64,000 bases of DNA, from contig NZ_JBAWKD010000002.1 of assembly GCF_037095735.1 (NCBI RefSeq), positions 186,001 to 250,000 of the forward strand, in the 5' to 3' direction. Under the pieces are notes generated by a model. That model was not told the DNA's origin. It made no database searches and saw nothing but the letters and a program-made list of their open reading frames with translations. How positions within the stretch are numbered: the stretch's first letter is position 1; the number at the start of each line of letters is the position of its first letter. This DNA comes from Frigidibacter sp037095735 (GTDB lineage: Bacteria; Pseudomonadota; Alphaproteobacteria; Rhodobacterales; Rhodobacteraceae). The position numbers and the translations under genes are program-made. Of the stretch, positions 35,709 to 44,943 are shown one piece after another.

Positions 35709-36980
35709 ATGGATTCGATACGCATCGTGGGCGGGGCCGAGCTGAACGGGCGCATACCGATCGCCGGCGCCAAGAACGCCTGCCTCACGCTGATGCCGGC
35801 CACGATCCTGACAGACGAGCCGCTGACGCTGACCAACGCGCCGCGCCTGTCGGACATCCGCACCATGACGACGCTGCTGCAGTCGCTGGGCGCCGAGGTC
35901 GCGGGCCTGCAGGGCGGACAGGTGCTCGCCATGTCCTCGCATGACCTGACCTCGGTCCATGCCGACTATGACATCGTGCGCAAGATGCGCGCCTCGATCC
36001 TGGTGCTGGGGCCGCTGCTGGCGCGCTTCGGCCGGGCCGAGGTCTCGCTGCCCGGCGGCTGCGCCATCGGCGCGCGCCCCGTCGACCTGCACCTGAAGGC
36101 GCTGGAAGCCATGGGCGCGGAAATCGACCTGGCCGAGGGCTATGTGAAGGCCCGCGCGCCGGCCGGCGGCCTGAAGGGCGCGGTGATCGACTTCCCGCTG
36201 GTCTCGGTCGGCGCGACCGAGAACGCGCTGATGGCCGCGACGCTGGCCAAGGGCACCACGGTCCTCAACAACGCCGCGCGCGAGCCCGAGATCGTCGATC
36301 TCGCGCACTGCCTGCGCCGCATGGGCGCGCAGATCGAGGGTGAAGGGACCGCGACCATCACCATCCAGGGCGTCGAGCGTCTGGGCGGCGCCACCCATCC
36401 CGTCGTCGTCGACCGGATCGAGCTGGGCACCTACATGCTGGCCCCGGCGATCACCGGCGGCACCGTCGAATGCCTTGGCGGACGGATGGAGCTGGTCGGC
36501 GCCTTCGCCGAAAAGCTCGATGCCGCGGGCGTCTCGGTCGAGCAGACCAAGGACGGGCTGAAGGTCAGCCGGAAAAACGGCCGCGTTTCGGCCGTCGACG
36601 TGACGACCGAGCCCTTCCCCGGCTTCCCCACCGACCTGCAGGCGCAGATGATGGCGCTGCTGTGCACCGCCGAGGGCCGCAGCACGCTGCACGAGACGAT
36701 CTTCGAGAATCGCTTCATGCACGCCCCCGAACTGACCCGGATGGGCGCGCGGATCGAGGTGCATGGCGGCTCGGCCGTGGTCACCGGGGTCGAGCGCCTG
36801 AAGGGCGCGCCGGTGATGGCGACCGACCTGCGGGCGAGCGTGAGCCTGATCCTCGCGGCGCTGGCCGCCGAGGGCGAGACGGTGGTGAGCCGGGTCTATC
36901 ACCTCGACCGCGGCTACGAGCGGGTCGAAGAGAAGCTGGGCGCCTGCGGGGCCACGATCGAGCGGATCCGCGAGGCCTGA
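35709..36980 (+). CDS. murA: UDP-N-acetylglucosamine 1-carboxyvinyltransferase
   Basis: A 423-residue MurA, catalysing the first committed step of peptidoglycan synthesis by transferring enolpyruvate from PEP to UDP-GlcNAc in the cytoplasm. The N-terminal Lys/Asn pair is in AGAKNACL. The active-site loop LPGGCAIGARPVDLH has Cys118, the residue alkylated by fosfomycin. The C-terminal YHLDRGYERVEEKLGACGA is conserved. GGAAAGG precedes the start at 35709; the same frame stays open upstream, but that part has no MurA sequence. Confidence 0.97.
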   Translation: MDSIRIVGGAELNGRIPIAGAKNACLTLMPATILTDEPLTLTNAPRLSDIRTMTTLLQSLGAEVAGLQGGQVLAMSSHDLTSVHADYDIVRKMRASILVLGPLLARFGRAEVSLPGGCAIGARPVDLHLKALEAMGAEIDLAEGYVKARAPAGGLKGAVIDFPLVSVGATENALMAATLAKGTTVLNNAAREPEIVDLAHCLRRMGAQIEGEGTATITIQGVERLGGATHPVVVDRIELGTYMLAPAITGGTVECLGGRMELVGAFAEKLDAAGVSVEQTKDGLKVSRKNGRVSAVDVTTEPFPGFPTDLQAQMMALLCTAEGRSTLHETIFENRFMHAPELTRMGARIEVHGGSAVVTGVERLKGAPVMATDLRASVSLILAALAAEGETVVSRVYHLDRGYERVEEKLGACGATIERIREA

Positions 36981-37071
36981 CCCCCGCTTCCTTGACCCCG
37001 CCCGCGCGCGCCGCATCTTGGCGCGGGACGGCCGCCGCCGCCGCCGCTGAACGGAGAACGGAGAACGACCC

Positions 37072-37551
37072 ATGCAGGACGACGCGCGTTTCGAGGACGG
37101 GGCCGAACGGGCACTGCACCTGGGCGCGATCACGCCCGAGGATCTGCAGGTGATCTCGGCGCTCTGCCAGGATGCGGTGCTGACCGGCGCCGATATCCGC
37201 TGGGAGCCGAAGGCGCGCCGGCTGGTGCTGCTGGTGAACCGCTTCCGCTGGGAGGATCGCACCGAGGCCACGCGCGAGGGCCGCGCGCCGGAACGGGTGC
37301 GGGCGCTGCTGATCCTGGGCGGCGTGCTGCGCGTGTCGTCGCAGGGGATCGCCAGGGGTGACGGCGACATGGTGCTGTCGCTCCTGGGCCTGGGCTGGGA
37401 GCCCGGCGCGGACGGCGCGGGGCGCCTGGTGCTGACCTTCGCCGGCGACGGCGCGCTGGCGGCCAGCGCGGAATGCCTCGACGTGACGCTGCGCGACGTG
37501 ACCCAGCCCTATGTCGCGCCCTCGGGCAAGGTCCCGCACCACCCCGAGTGA
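37072..37551 (+). CDS. DUF2948 family protein
   Basis: A 159-residue protein recognised as DUF2948 from ALHLGAITPEDLQVISALCQDAV, FRWED and the C-terminal ECLDVTLRDVTQPYVAPSGK-PHHP. It occurs between murA and hisD in many Alphaproteobacteria. Its function is unknown; there is no signal peptide or membrane segment. The region before the start carries a duplicated ribosome-binding-like stretch (ACGGAGAACGGAGAACG). Confidence 0.85.
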   Translation: MQDDARFEDGAERALHLGAITPEDLQVISALCQDAVLTGADIRWEPKARRLVLLVNRFRWEDRTEATREGRAPERVRALLILGGVLRVSSQGIARGDGDMVLSLLGLGWEPGADGAGRLVLTFAGDGALAASAECLDVTLRDVTQPYVAPSGKVPHHPE

Positions 37552-37567
37552 ACGGCCGAAACAGGGA

Positions 37568-37591
37568 CGGGGGGAGCAGCGGCTCCCCCCG
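37568..37591 (+). terminator. G-rich/C-rich hairpin after DUF2948 (repeat family)
   Basis: CGGGGGGAGC (37568-37577) pairs with GCTCCCCCCG (37582-37591), followed by CGCCCCCC. The same design is found after hisD and after the opp operon, so it is probably a family of intergenic repeats. Confidence 0.6.
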
Positions 37592-37698
37592 CGCCCCCCT
37601 GCGCTCTGGCGCTTCTGCCCGCGCGGCGTGCAGCGTTCCCTGTTGAGGCCAAGGCTCCGCTCGGCTAAGCCCGGCGGCGACCGACCGGAGGGCGCGAG

Positions 37699-39000
37699 AT
37701 GCCGCAATTCCTGACCACCACCGACGCGGGCTTCGAGGCCGCCTTCACCGCGCTTCTGGGCCAGAAGCGCGAGGACGCGCCCGATGTCGATGCCGCCGTC
37801 GCCGCGATCATCGCCGATGTCCGCGCCCACGGCGATGCCGCCGTCATCGAGCTGACCGCGCGCTTCGACCGGCTGGAGCTGACGCCGGGAACGTTGGCCT
37901 TCTCGGCCGCAGAGATCGAGGCGGAATGCGCCAAGGTCGGCCCCGAGGACCGCGCGGCGCTGGAACTGGCGGCAGAACGGATCCGCGCCTATCACGCCCG
38001 CCAGATGCCCGCGGATGCGCGCTGGACCGAGCCCTCGGGCGCCGAGCTTGGCTGGCGCTGGACGCCGGTTTCGGCCGCGGGGCTCTATGTGCCGGGCGGG
38101 CTTGCCTCTTATCCCTCGTCGGTGCTGATGAACGCGATCCCGGCGAAGGTGGCGGGGGTCGAGCGGCTGGTCATCGCCTGCCCGACCCCGGGCGGCGCGG
38201 TCAATCCGCTGGTGCTGCTGGCGGCACGGCTGGCGGGCGTCGACACGGTCTATCGCATCGGCGGGGCGCAGGCGATCGCGGCGCTGGCCTATGGCACGCA
38301 GACCATTGCCGGCGTCGACAAGATCACCGGCCCGGGCAATGCCTATGTGGCGGCGGCCAAGCGGCGGGTCTTCGGCAAGGTCGGCATCGACATGATCGCC
38401 GGCCCGTCGGAGATCCTGGTGATCGCGGACGCCGACAACGATCCCGACTGGATCGCGCTCGACCTCCTGAGCCAGGCCGAGCATGACGAAAGCGCGCAGT
38501 CGATCCTGGTGACGCCCGATGCCGATTTCGCCCGCGCCGTCGTGGCGGCGGTCGAGGCGCGGCTTACGACGCTGGAACGCCGCGCCATCGCGGGCGCGAG
38601 CTGGCGCGATTTCGGCGCGGTGATCGTGACGCGCGACCTGGCCGAAGCGGCGGCGCTTTCGAACCGCGTCGCGCCCGAGCATCTCGAGCTGTGCGTGGCC
38701 GACCCCGACGGGCTGGCGGAGGCGATCACCCATGCGGGCGCGATCTTCCTCGGCGGCTGGACGCCCGAAGCGATCGGCGACTATGTCGGCGGGCCGAACC
38801 ACGTGCTGCCGACGGCGCGCTCGGCGCGGTTCTCGTCGGGGCTCTCGGTGATGGACTTCCTCAAGCGCACCACGCTGGCGAAGATGACCCCGGCGGCACT
38901 GGCGGCGATCGGGCCGGCGGCGGAGCGGCTGGCGATCTCGGAAAGCCTCGAGGCGCATGGGCTGTCGGTCAGGGCGCGGCTCGACCGGCTGAACGGATAG
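37699..39000 (+). CDS. hisD: Histidinol dehydrogenase
   Basis: A 433-residue HisD, the NAD- and Zn-dependent enzyme for the last two steps of histidine synthesis. Landmarks are YVPGGLASYPSSVLMNAIPA, RIGGAQAIAALAYGT, KITGPGNAYVAAAKR, the catalytic Glu/His region LLSQAEHDESAQ, and FIGG-equivalent FLGGWTPEAIGDY. GGAGG precedes the ATG. The murA / DUF2948 / hisD order is typical for the family. Confidence 0.97.
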   Translation: MPQFLTTTDAGFEAAFTALLGQKREDAPDVDAAVAAIIADVRAHGDAAVIELTARFDRLELTPGTLAFSAAEIEAECAKVGPEDRAALELAAERIRAYHARQMPADARWTEPSGAELGWRWTPVSAAGLYVPGGLASYPSSVLMNAIPAKVAGVERLVIACPTPGGAVNPLVLLAARLAGVDTVYRIGGAQAIAALAYGTQTIAGVDKITGPGNAYVAAAKRRVFGKVGIDMIAGPSEILVIADADNDPDWIALDLLSQAEHDESAQSILVTPDADFARAVVAAVEARLTTLERRAIAGASWRDFGAVIVTRDLAEAAALSNRVAPEHLELCVADPDGLAEAITHAGAIFLGGWTPEAIGDYVGGPNHVLPTARSARFSSGLSVMDFLKRTTLAKMTPAALAAIGPAAERLAISESLEAHGLSVRARLDRLNG

Positions 39001-39007
39001 GCAAGGT

Positions 39008-39030
39008 CGGGGGGGATGCGATCCCCCCCG
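39008..39030 (+). terminator. G-rich/C-rich hairpin after hisD (repeat family)
   Basis: CGGGGGGGAT (39008-39017) pairs with ATCCCCCCCG (39021-39030), followed by CGCCCCCCGCG. No T tract. It belongs with the hairpins at 37568-37591 and 51954-51977. Confidence 0.6.
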
Positions 39031-39102
39031 CGCCCCCCGCGTTTCGGGTTGCCGTTCCGGGCGGTGCGCGGGAAGCTTGCGCCGCGGTCAACGGAGGTGC
39101 CG

Positions 39103-39654
39103 ATGGCGGATGTCGTCCTGTTCCATTCGATCCTCGGGCCCGGTCCCTCCGAGGCGGCGCTGACGCGCGCCCTCACCGCCGCCGGGCACCGGGTCAGCGC
39201 GCCCGATCTCTTCGGGGGACGAAGCGTGCAGGACTATGACGCGGGCTTCGCGCTGAAAGACGCCATCGGAGACGCGGTGATTCTGGAGCGCGCCCGCGCC
39301 GCGCTCGCGGCAGCGCCGGCGGATGCGGTGCTGGCGGGCGTCTCGTTCGGCGGTTTCCGGATCGGCGCGCTCTGGCAGCCCGAAACGCCCGCGGCGCTGC
39401 TGATCTCGGGCGTCGCAGCCTGGCCCGAGCCGCCGCGGCCTGATCTGAGACTCGAGGCGCATGTCGCCCGCCCCGATCCCTTCGACGACGAGGAATTCTT
39501 CGCCGACTGGGCCGCGACCTGCCAGGGCCAGGCGGTGCTGCACCGCTATGACGGCGCGGGGCACCTGTTCCTCGACGACCGGCTGCCCGATTACTCGGCC
39601 GAGGCCGCGCGGCTCTGCCTGACGCGCGCGACGGCCTTCCTGAACAGCCTCTAG
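39103..39654 (+). CDS. Dienelactone hydrolase-like alpha/beta hydrolase
   Basis: A 183-residue alpha/beta hydrolase of the dienelactone hydrolase family. The nucleophile elbow is GVSFGG with Ser81; classical dienelactone hydrolases have Cys at this place. A His is found in GAGHLFLDD and an Asp candidate in VARPDPFDDEEFF. The substrate is unknown; it may be a general esterase or lactonase. CGGAGG precedes the start. Its stop overlaps that of the convergent enoyl-CoA hydratase gene by four bases (CTAG), so no terminator separates them. Confidence 0.8.
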   Translation: MADVVLFHSILGPGPSEAALTRALTAAGHRVSAPDLFGGRSVQDYDAGFALKDAIGDAVILERARAALAAAPADAVLAGVSFGGFRIGALWQPETPAALLISGVAAWPEPPRPDLRLEAHVARPDPFDDEEFFADWAATCQGQAVLHRYDGAGHLFLDDRLPDYSAEAARLCLTRATAFLNSL

Positions 39655-40433
39655 GCCCAGGGCGGCGGGCGCTTGCCGAAGAAGGCCGCGATCCCCTCGC
39701 GCGCCTCGTCGGTCTCCCAGGCATCGGCCAGCGCGGCGACCGACAGCGCTATCTCTGCCTCGCCGATCCGCGGCCCCAGCGCGCGGGCAAGGGCCTTCGC
39801 CCGCCCGACCGCCCCGGGCGCCACCGCAAGATAGGGCGTCACCTCGGCCTCGAGCGCCTCTTCGGCGGCCTCGGCCGATACCACCCGCGCGACAAGCCCC
39901 AGATCGCGCGCCTCCTCCGCGCCGAAGACCCGGGCCGAGAAGAACACCCGCCGCGCCCGGCCCTCGCCCATCCGGGCCAGCACGTAAGGCGCGATCGTCG
40001 CCGGGATGATCCCCAGCCGCGTCTCGGTGAAGCCGAAGCGCGCGCCCTCGACCGCCAGCGCCACGTCGCAGACCGAGGCCATGCCGAGCCCGCCCCCGAA
40101 GGCGCCGCCCTGCACCAGCCCGATCAGCGGCGCGGTCAGCGTGTTCAGCGCCTGCAGCATCGCCGCCAGCCGCCCGGCCTCGCGCATCCGCGTCGCGCGG
40201 TCGGCCTCGACCTGCGCCATCATCCAGCCAAGATCGCCGCCCGCGCAGAACACCTCGCCCGCGCCGCGCAGCACCACGGCACGGATCGTCGGATCGGCAT
40301 TGGCCCGGGCCGCGAAGTCGGTCAACTCGCCGATCATCGCCCCCGACAGCACGTTGCGCTTCTCGGGCCGGTTCAGAAGCAGCGTCACCACGCCGCGCGC
40401 GTCGCGGGCAACTTCCAGCGTCTCGTAGCTCAT
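39651..40433 (-). CDS. liuC: Methylglutaconyl-CoA hydratase (enoyl-CoA hydratase family)
   Basis: A 260-residue crotonase-family enzyme: LLLNRPEKRNVLS, the oxyanion segment VFCAGGDLGWM, GGAFGGGLGMASVCD and FGFTETRLGIIPATIAPYV, a pattern typical of 3-methylglutaconyl-CoA hydratases. It hydrates 3-methylglutaconyl-CoA to HMG-CoA in leucine breakdown. It is the last gene of the liu operon, and its ATG overlaps the liuE stop (ATGA). Confidence 0.87.
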   Translation of the reverse strand: MSYETLEVARDARGVVTLLLNRPEKRNVLSGAMIGELTDFAARANADPTIRAVVLRGAGEVFCAGGDLGWMMAQVEADRATRMREAGRLAAMLQALNTLTAPLIGLVQGGAFGGGLGMASVCDVALAVEGARFGFTETRLGIIPATIAPYVLARMGEGRARRVFFSARVFGAEEARDLGLVARVVSAEAAEEALEAEVTPYLAVAPGAVGRAKALARALGPRIGEAEIALSVAALADAWETDEAREGIAAFFGKRPPPWA

Positions 40434-41305
40434 CCCGCCCTCCCGGCGCCCGGCCTCCCTGTGATCGTCCGTGCGAAACTGGCGGCGCGGTCCAGCGCCG
40501 CGGGGTCGATGCCGGTCTCGAACCCCAGCGCGTGCAGATGTGCCACCACCGCCTCGGTCGCGACATTGCCCGAGGCGCCGGGCGCATAGGGACAGCCCCC
40601 CAGCCCCGCGACCGAGGCGTCGAAGACCCGCAGCCCATAGCCCAGCGCGGCCGAGATGTTGTCGAGCGCCCGCCCGCCAGTGTCGTGGAAATGGCCGGCA
40701 AGCCGGGTGACCGGCAGCTCGACCGCCAGCAGGTCCAGAAGCTGGGCCAGCGTCTCGGGCACCGCGCGCCCGATGGTGTCGCCGAGACTGACCTCGTAGC
40801 AGCCCATGTCGATGAGCGCGCGCGCCACCCGCAGCACCTGCGCGGGCGCGACGCGGCCGTCGAAGGGGCAATCGGTCACGCAGGAGACATAGCCGCGCAC
40901 CGGCACGCCCCGCGCCTGCGCCGCTTCAAGCACCGGGACGAAGCGCTCGAGGCTCTCGTCCACCGAGGCGTTGATATTGGCGCGGCTGAACCCTTCGGAG
41001 GCCGAGGCGAAGACCGCGACCTCGTCCGCCCGCGCGGCAACCGCCGCCTCGAAGCCCTTCAGGTTCGGCGCCAGCGCGGCATAGCGCAGCCCCGCGCGGC
41101 GGGTGATGCCGGCCATCACCTCGGCCGCGTCGGCCATCTTCGGCACCCATTTCGGGCTGACGAAGCTGGTGACCTCGATCCGGTCGAGCCCGGTGTCGGA
41201 CAGCAGGTCGACCAGCGCGATCTTCTGCGCGGTGGTCACCGGCGCGGCCTCGTTCTGCAGCCCGTCGCGCGGCGACATCTCGAAAATCGCGACCCGCTCA
41301 GCCAT
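40430..41305 (-). CDS. liuE: Hydroxymethylglutaryl-CoA lyase
   Basis: A 291-residue HMG-CoA lyase that splits HMG-CoA to acetyl-CoA and acetoacetate. It shows EMSPRDGLQNE at the N-terminus, metal-site residues in HFHDTGG, and the active-site Cys loop GLGGCPYAPGASGN. The start at 41305 overlaps the end of the upstream biotin carboxylase gene by eight bases. This is the final committed step of the leucine pathway. Confidence 0.93.
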   Translation of the reverse strand: MAERVAIFEMSPRDGLQNEAAPVTTAQKIALVDLLSDTGLDRIEVTSFVSPKWVPKMADAAEVMAGITRRAGLRYAALAPNLKGFEAAVAARADEVAVFASASEGFSRANINASVDESLERFVPVLEAAQARGVPVRGYVSCVTDCPFDGRVAPAQVLRVARALIDMGCYEVSLGDTIGRAVPETLAQLLDLLAVELPVTRLAGHFHDTGGRALDNISAALGYGLRVFDASVAGLGGCPYAPGASGNVATEAVVAHLHALGFETGIDPAALDRAASFARTITGRPGAGRAG

Positions 41306-43328
41306 CGGCGTCGTCCATCCTGACCAGCAGGTCGCCGTCCTGGACCTGCGCGCCAAGCGCGACCCCAAGGCTCTCGATCCGGCCCGCGCGCGGCGCGCGC
41401 AGAAGATGCTCCATCTTCATCGCCTCGAGCACCAGCAGCGCCTCGCCCTCGGCGACCTCCTGACCCTCGGCGGCCATCAGCCGGGTGACGAGGCCGGGCA
41501 TCGGGGCGCGGATCTCGTTGCCGCCCGCGCCAGAGGCCTCGGCGCGGTCGAGCGGGTCGAGCCGGGTCCAGTGCCAGCTCGCGGCCCCCGAGGCGATCGT
41601 CACTGCCTGTGGCGGGGTCGGGATGCCTCCGGCGGGGATATTTGGACCAGTGAGATGGGGGGAGGTCACGCGGAACGGGCGGGTCAGCTCGCCGCGGCGC
41701 AGGGTGATCGTGCCGGGCGTGGCGGCGAAGCGCCAGGTCTCGCCCGCCATCGTCACCCGGTCGTCTTCGAGGCTGAGGGTCACCGGGTGCTCGGTTTCGG
41801 CATGGACAAGGGTCAGGGCGATCTCGGCCGGGCCCCAGTGGCGGTAGAGCCGCGCGGCGGACCAGGGGTCGTTGCGCTCGGGCGGGGCCGAAAGGCCGGC
41901 GAGGGCCAGCGCCGCGGCGAGGCAGGCCTCGGGCGGCGGCGGTTCGGTCGCGGTCAGGGTCGCGAGATCGCGGCCGATCAGGCCGGTGTCGACCTCGCCC
42001 GCCGCGAAGCCCGGATGGCGGGTCAGCGCGCCGAGGAAGCCGAGGTTCGTCACCACGCCCGCGACCTGCGTAGCGGCCAGCGCCTTTTCCAGCCGCGCCA
42101 GCGCGGTGGCGCGGTCGGGGCCATGGGCGATGATCTTCGCGATCATCGGGTCGTACCAGGGGCTGACCTGATCCCCCGCCCGCACGCCGGCGTCGATGCG
42201 GACGGGACCGCGCGCGAACTCCGCACCTTGCGGGAAATCGAGCCGGGCCAGCCGACCGGTGGCGGGCAGGAAGCCTTTCGGAACATCCTCGGCATAGAGC
42301 CGCGCCTCGAAGGCGTGGCCGTCGATCCTGAGGTCGCCCTGCGCGACGGGCAGCGGCTCTCCGGCCGCCACGCGCAGCTGCAGTTCCACGAAATCGAGGC
42401 CGGTGATCGCCTCGGACACCGGGTGTTCGACCTGCAGGCGGGTGTTCATCTCCATGAACCAGAAGCCGTCGGCGCTGAGGCCGCGCGAGCCATCGGCGAT
42501 GAACTCGACCGTGCCCGCACCGCGGTAACCGATGGCGCGCGCCGCCTCGACCGCCGCCTGCCCCATCGCCGCGCGGACCTCGGGCGTCATGCCGGGGGCC
42601 GGGGCCTCCTCGATCACCTTCTGGTGGCGGCGCTGCAGCGAGCAGTCGCGCTCGAACAGGTGGATCACGTTGCCATGGGCATCGGCGAAGACCTGGATCT
42701 CGACATGCCGGGGCGCGGTCACGTATTTCTCGACCAGCACGGCCGGGTCGCCGAAGCTGGCCTGCCCTTCCCGCTGCGCCGAGGCGAGGCTTTCTGCGAA
42801 GTCCTGCGCCCGGTCGACCAGCCGCATCCCCTTGCCGCCGCCGCCCGCGCGGGCCTTGATCAGCACCGGGTAACCGATGCGATCGGCCTCGGCCTGAAGA
42901 TGCGCAGGATCCTGATCCGCGCCGTGATAGCCCGGCACCACCGGCACGCCCGCGGTCTCCATCAGCGCCTTGGCCGCGTCCTTCAGCCCCATCGCCCGGA
43001 TCGCCGAGGCCGGGGGGCCGATGAACACCAGCCCCGCCGCCTCGACCGCCTCGACGAAGTCGGGGTTTTCCGACAGGAAACCGTAGCCCGGGTGGATCGC
43101 CTCGGCGCCGGTCTCCAGCGCGGCGGCGATGATGCGGTCGCCGCGCAGGTAGCTGTCGGCCACCGCCGGCGGCCCGATGCGCACGGCCATGTCCGCCAGC
43201 GCGACGTGCTTCGCGCCGGCGTCGGCGTCGGAATGCACCGCCACCGTCTCGATGCCCATCTGGCGGCAGGTGGCGATGACCCTGCAGGCGATCTCGCCGC
43301 GGTTGGCGATCAGGATGCGTCTGAACAT
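41298..43328 (-). CDS. liuD: Methylcrotonyl-CoA carboxylase, biotin-carboxylase/BCCP subunit
   Basis: A 676-residue alpha subunit. The N-terminal biotin carboxylase domain (FRRILIANRGEIACRV, AHPGYGFLSEN-type HPGYGFLSEN, ATP site KARAGGGGKGMR, MEMNTRLQVEHPV) is followed by a linker and a C-terminal biotin carrier domain with EAMKMEH, Lys638 being the biotin attachment site. Between them (DNA about 41613-41660) the linker reads LTGPNIPAGGIPTPPQ, encoded by an element that resembles a dispersed intergenic repeat. It works with the liuB product. Confidence 0.94.
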   Translation of the reverse strand: MFRRILIANRGEIACRVIATCRQMGIETVAVHSDADAGAKHVALADMAVRIGPPAVADSYLRGDRIIAAALETGAEAIHPGYGFLSENPDFVEAVEAAGLVFIGPPASAIRAMGLKDAAKALMETAGVPVVPGYHGADQDPAHLQAEADRIGYPVLIKARAGGGGKGMRLVDRAQDFAESLASAQREGQASFGDPAVLVEKYVTAPRHVEIQVFADAHGNVIHLFERDCSLQRRHQKVIEEAPAPGMTPEVRAAMGQAAVEAARAIGYRGAGTVEFIADGSRGLSADGFWFMEMNTRLQVEHPVSEAITGLDFVELQLRVAAGEPLPVAQGDLRIDGHAFEARLYAEDVPKGFLPATGRLARLDFPQGAEFARGPVRIDAGVRAGDQVSPWYDPMIAKIIAHGPDRATALARLEKALAATQVAGVVTNLGFLGALTRHPGFAAGEVDTGLIGRDLATLTATEPPPPEACLAAALALAGLSAPPERNDPWSAARLYRHWGPAEIALTLVHAETEHPVTLSLEDDRVTMAGETWRFAATPGTITLRRGELTRPFRVTSPHLTGPNIPAGGIPTPPQAVTIASGAASWHWTRLDPLDRAEASGAGGNEIRAPMPGLVTRLMAAEGQEVAEGEALLVLEAMKMEHLLRAPRAGRIESLGVALGAQVQDGDLLVRMDDADG
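41622..41657 (-). repeat. Dispersed CCAAATATCCC repeat inside the liuD coding region
   Basis: On the minus strand this reads TGGTCCAAATATCCCC followed by GCCGGAGGCATC. The core TGGYCCAAATATCCC recurs in the non-coding region at 51997-52011. It is in frame and adds a short Gly/Pro-rich loop between the carboxylase and biotin carrier domains. Confidence 0.55.
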
Positions 43329-43335
43329 CGGGACC

Positions 43336-44943
43336 TCACATCCGGAACACGCCGAAGCGCGTCGGCTCTATGGGGGCGTTGAGGCTCGCGGCCAGCGACA
43401 GCGCCAGCACCTCGCGCGAGCGGCGCGGATCGACGATGCCGTCGTCCCAGAGCCGGGCCGAGGCGTAGAGCGGGTGCGACTGGCGCGCGAACATCTCGAT
43501 CGTGGGGGCCTTGAAGGCGGCCTCGTCCTCGGGCGACCATGTGCCGCCCTTGCGCTCGATCCCCTCGCGCCGCACGGTGGCGAGCACCCCCGCCGCCTGT
43601 TCGCCGCCCATGACCGAGATCCGCGAATTGGGCCATGTCCACAGGAAGCGGGGGCTGTAGGCGCGGCCGCACATGCCGTAGTTCCCCGCCCCGAACGAGC
43701 CGCCGACCAAAAGCGTCACCTTCGGAACGCTCGTCGTCGCCACCGCCGTCACCAGCTTGGCGCCGTCCTTGGCGATGCCGCCGGTCTCGTAGCGGCGGCC
43801 GACCATGAAGCCGGTGATGTTCTGCAGGAACACCAGCGGGACCCGACGCTGCGAACAGAGCTCGACGAAATGCGCGCCCTTCTGCGCGCTTTCGGAGAAC
43901 AGGACCCCGTTGTTCGCGACGATCCCCACCGGGATGCCCATGACATGCGCGAAACCCGTCACCAGCGTCTCGCCATAGCGCGGCTTGAACTCGTCGAAGC
44001 GCGAGCCGTCGACCTGCCGCGCGATCACCTCGCGGATGTCGTAAGGCGTGCGCAGGTCGGCCGGCACCACGCCCAGCATCTCGTCGGGGTCGTAGAGCGG
44101 ATCCTCGACCGCCGCCCGTTCCGGCCCCGCAGGCCGCGTGCGGTTCAGCCCGGCCACCGCCTGACGGGCCAGCGCCAGCGCATGGGCATCGTCCTCGGCC
44201 AGATAATCCGCCACGCCCGACAGCCGGGTGTGCACATCGCCGCCGCCCAGATCCTCGGCCGTCACCACCTCGCCGGTCGCGGCCTTCACGAGCGGCGGAC
44301 CGGCGAGGAAGATCGTCCCCTGCCCGCGCACGATGATCGTCACATCCGACATCGCCGGAACATAGGCCCCGCCCGCGGTGCAGGACCCCATCACCACGGC
44401 GATCTGGGGGATGTTCTTCGCCGACATCCGCGCCTGATTGTAGAAGATCCGCCCGAAATGGTCGCGGTCGGGGAAGACCTCGTCCTGATTGGGCAGGTTC
44501 GCGCCGCCACTGTCGACCAGATACACGCAAGGCAGGTGGTTCTCTTCCGCGATCTCCTGCGCGCGCAGGTGCTTCTTCACGGTCAGCGGATAGTAGGTCC
44601 CGCCCTTCACCGTGGCGTCGTTCGCCAGCACCATCACCTCGCGCCCCGCGACCCGGCCCACGCCCGCGATCACCCCCGCGCCCGGCACCTCGCCCTCGTA
44701 AAGCCCGTGCGCCGCCGTCGCGCCGATCTCGAGGAAGGGCGAGCCGGGGTCGAGAAGCCCCGTCACCCGGTCGCGCGGCAGCATCTTGCCGCGCCCCACG
44801 TGGCGCTCGCGCGCGACCGCACCGCCGCCCGCGCGCGCGGCCTCGACTGCCGCGGCGACCTCGGCCAGCTGGGCCTCCTGCGCCGCGCGGTTGGCGGCGA
44901 ACTCCGCGCCGCCGGTCAGGACCTTCGACCGCAGAACGCTCAT
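43336..44943 (-). CDS. liuB: Methylcrotonyl-CoA carboxylase, carboxyltransferase subunit
   Basis: A 535-residue beta subunit of the acyl-CoA carboxylase carboxyltransferase family: GKMLPRDRVTGLLDPGSPFLE, MVLANDATVKGGTYYPLTVKKH, YLVDSGGANLPNQDEVFPD and GSFGAGNYGMCGRAYSPRF are typical of MCC beta. It transfers carbon dioxide from biotin to 3-methylcrotonyl-CoA. Its start overlaps the liuA stop (ATGA), and its stop is seven bases from liuD. Confidence 0.95.
   Translation of the reverse strand: MSVLRSKVLTGGAEFAANRAAQEAQLAEVAAAVEAARAGGGAVARERHVGRGKMLPRDRVTGLLDPGSPFLEIGATAAHGLYEGEVPGAGVIAGVGRVAGREVMVLANDATVKGGTYYPLTVKKHLRAQEIAEENHLPCVYLVDSGGANLPNQDEVFPDRDHFGRIFYNQARMSAKNIPQIAVVMGSCTAGGAYVPAMSDVTIIVRGQGTIFLAGPPLVKAATGEVVTAEDLGGGDVHTRLSGVADYLAEDDAHALALARQAVAGLNRTRPAGPERAAVEDPLYDPDEMLGVVPADLRTPYDIREVIARQVDGSRFDEFKPRYGETLVTGFAHVMGIPVGIVANNGVLFSESAQKGAHFVELCSQRRVPLVFLQNITGFMVGRRYETGGIAKDGAKLVTAVATTSVPKVTLLVGGSFGAGNYGMCGRAYSPRFLWTWPNSRISVMGGEQAAGVLATVRREGIERKGGTWSPEDEAAFKAPTIEMFARQSHPLYASARLWDDGIVDPRRSREVLALSLAASLNAPIEPTRFGVFRM

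Noticed and set aside
36781..38958. Minus-strand open frame of 725 codons opposite murA end, DUF2948 and hisD
   Set aside because: Crosses three well-recognised genes and has shadow-type composition.
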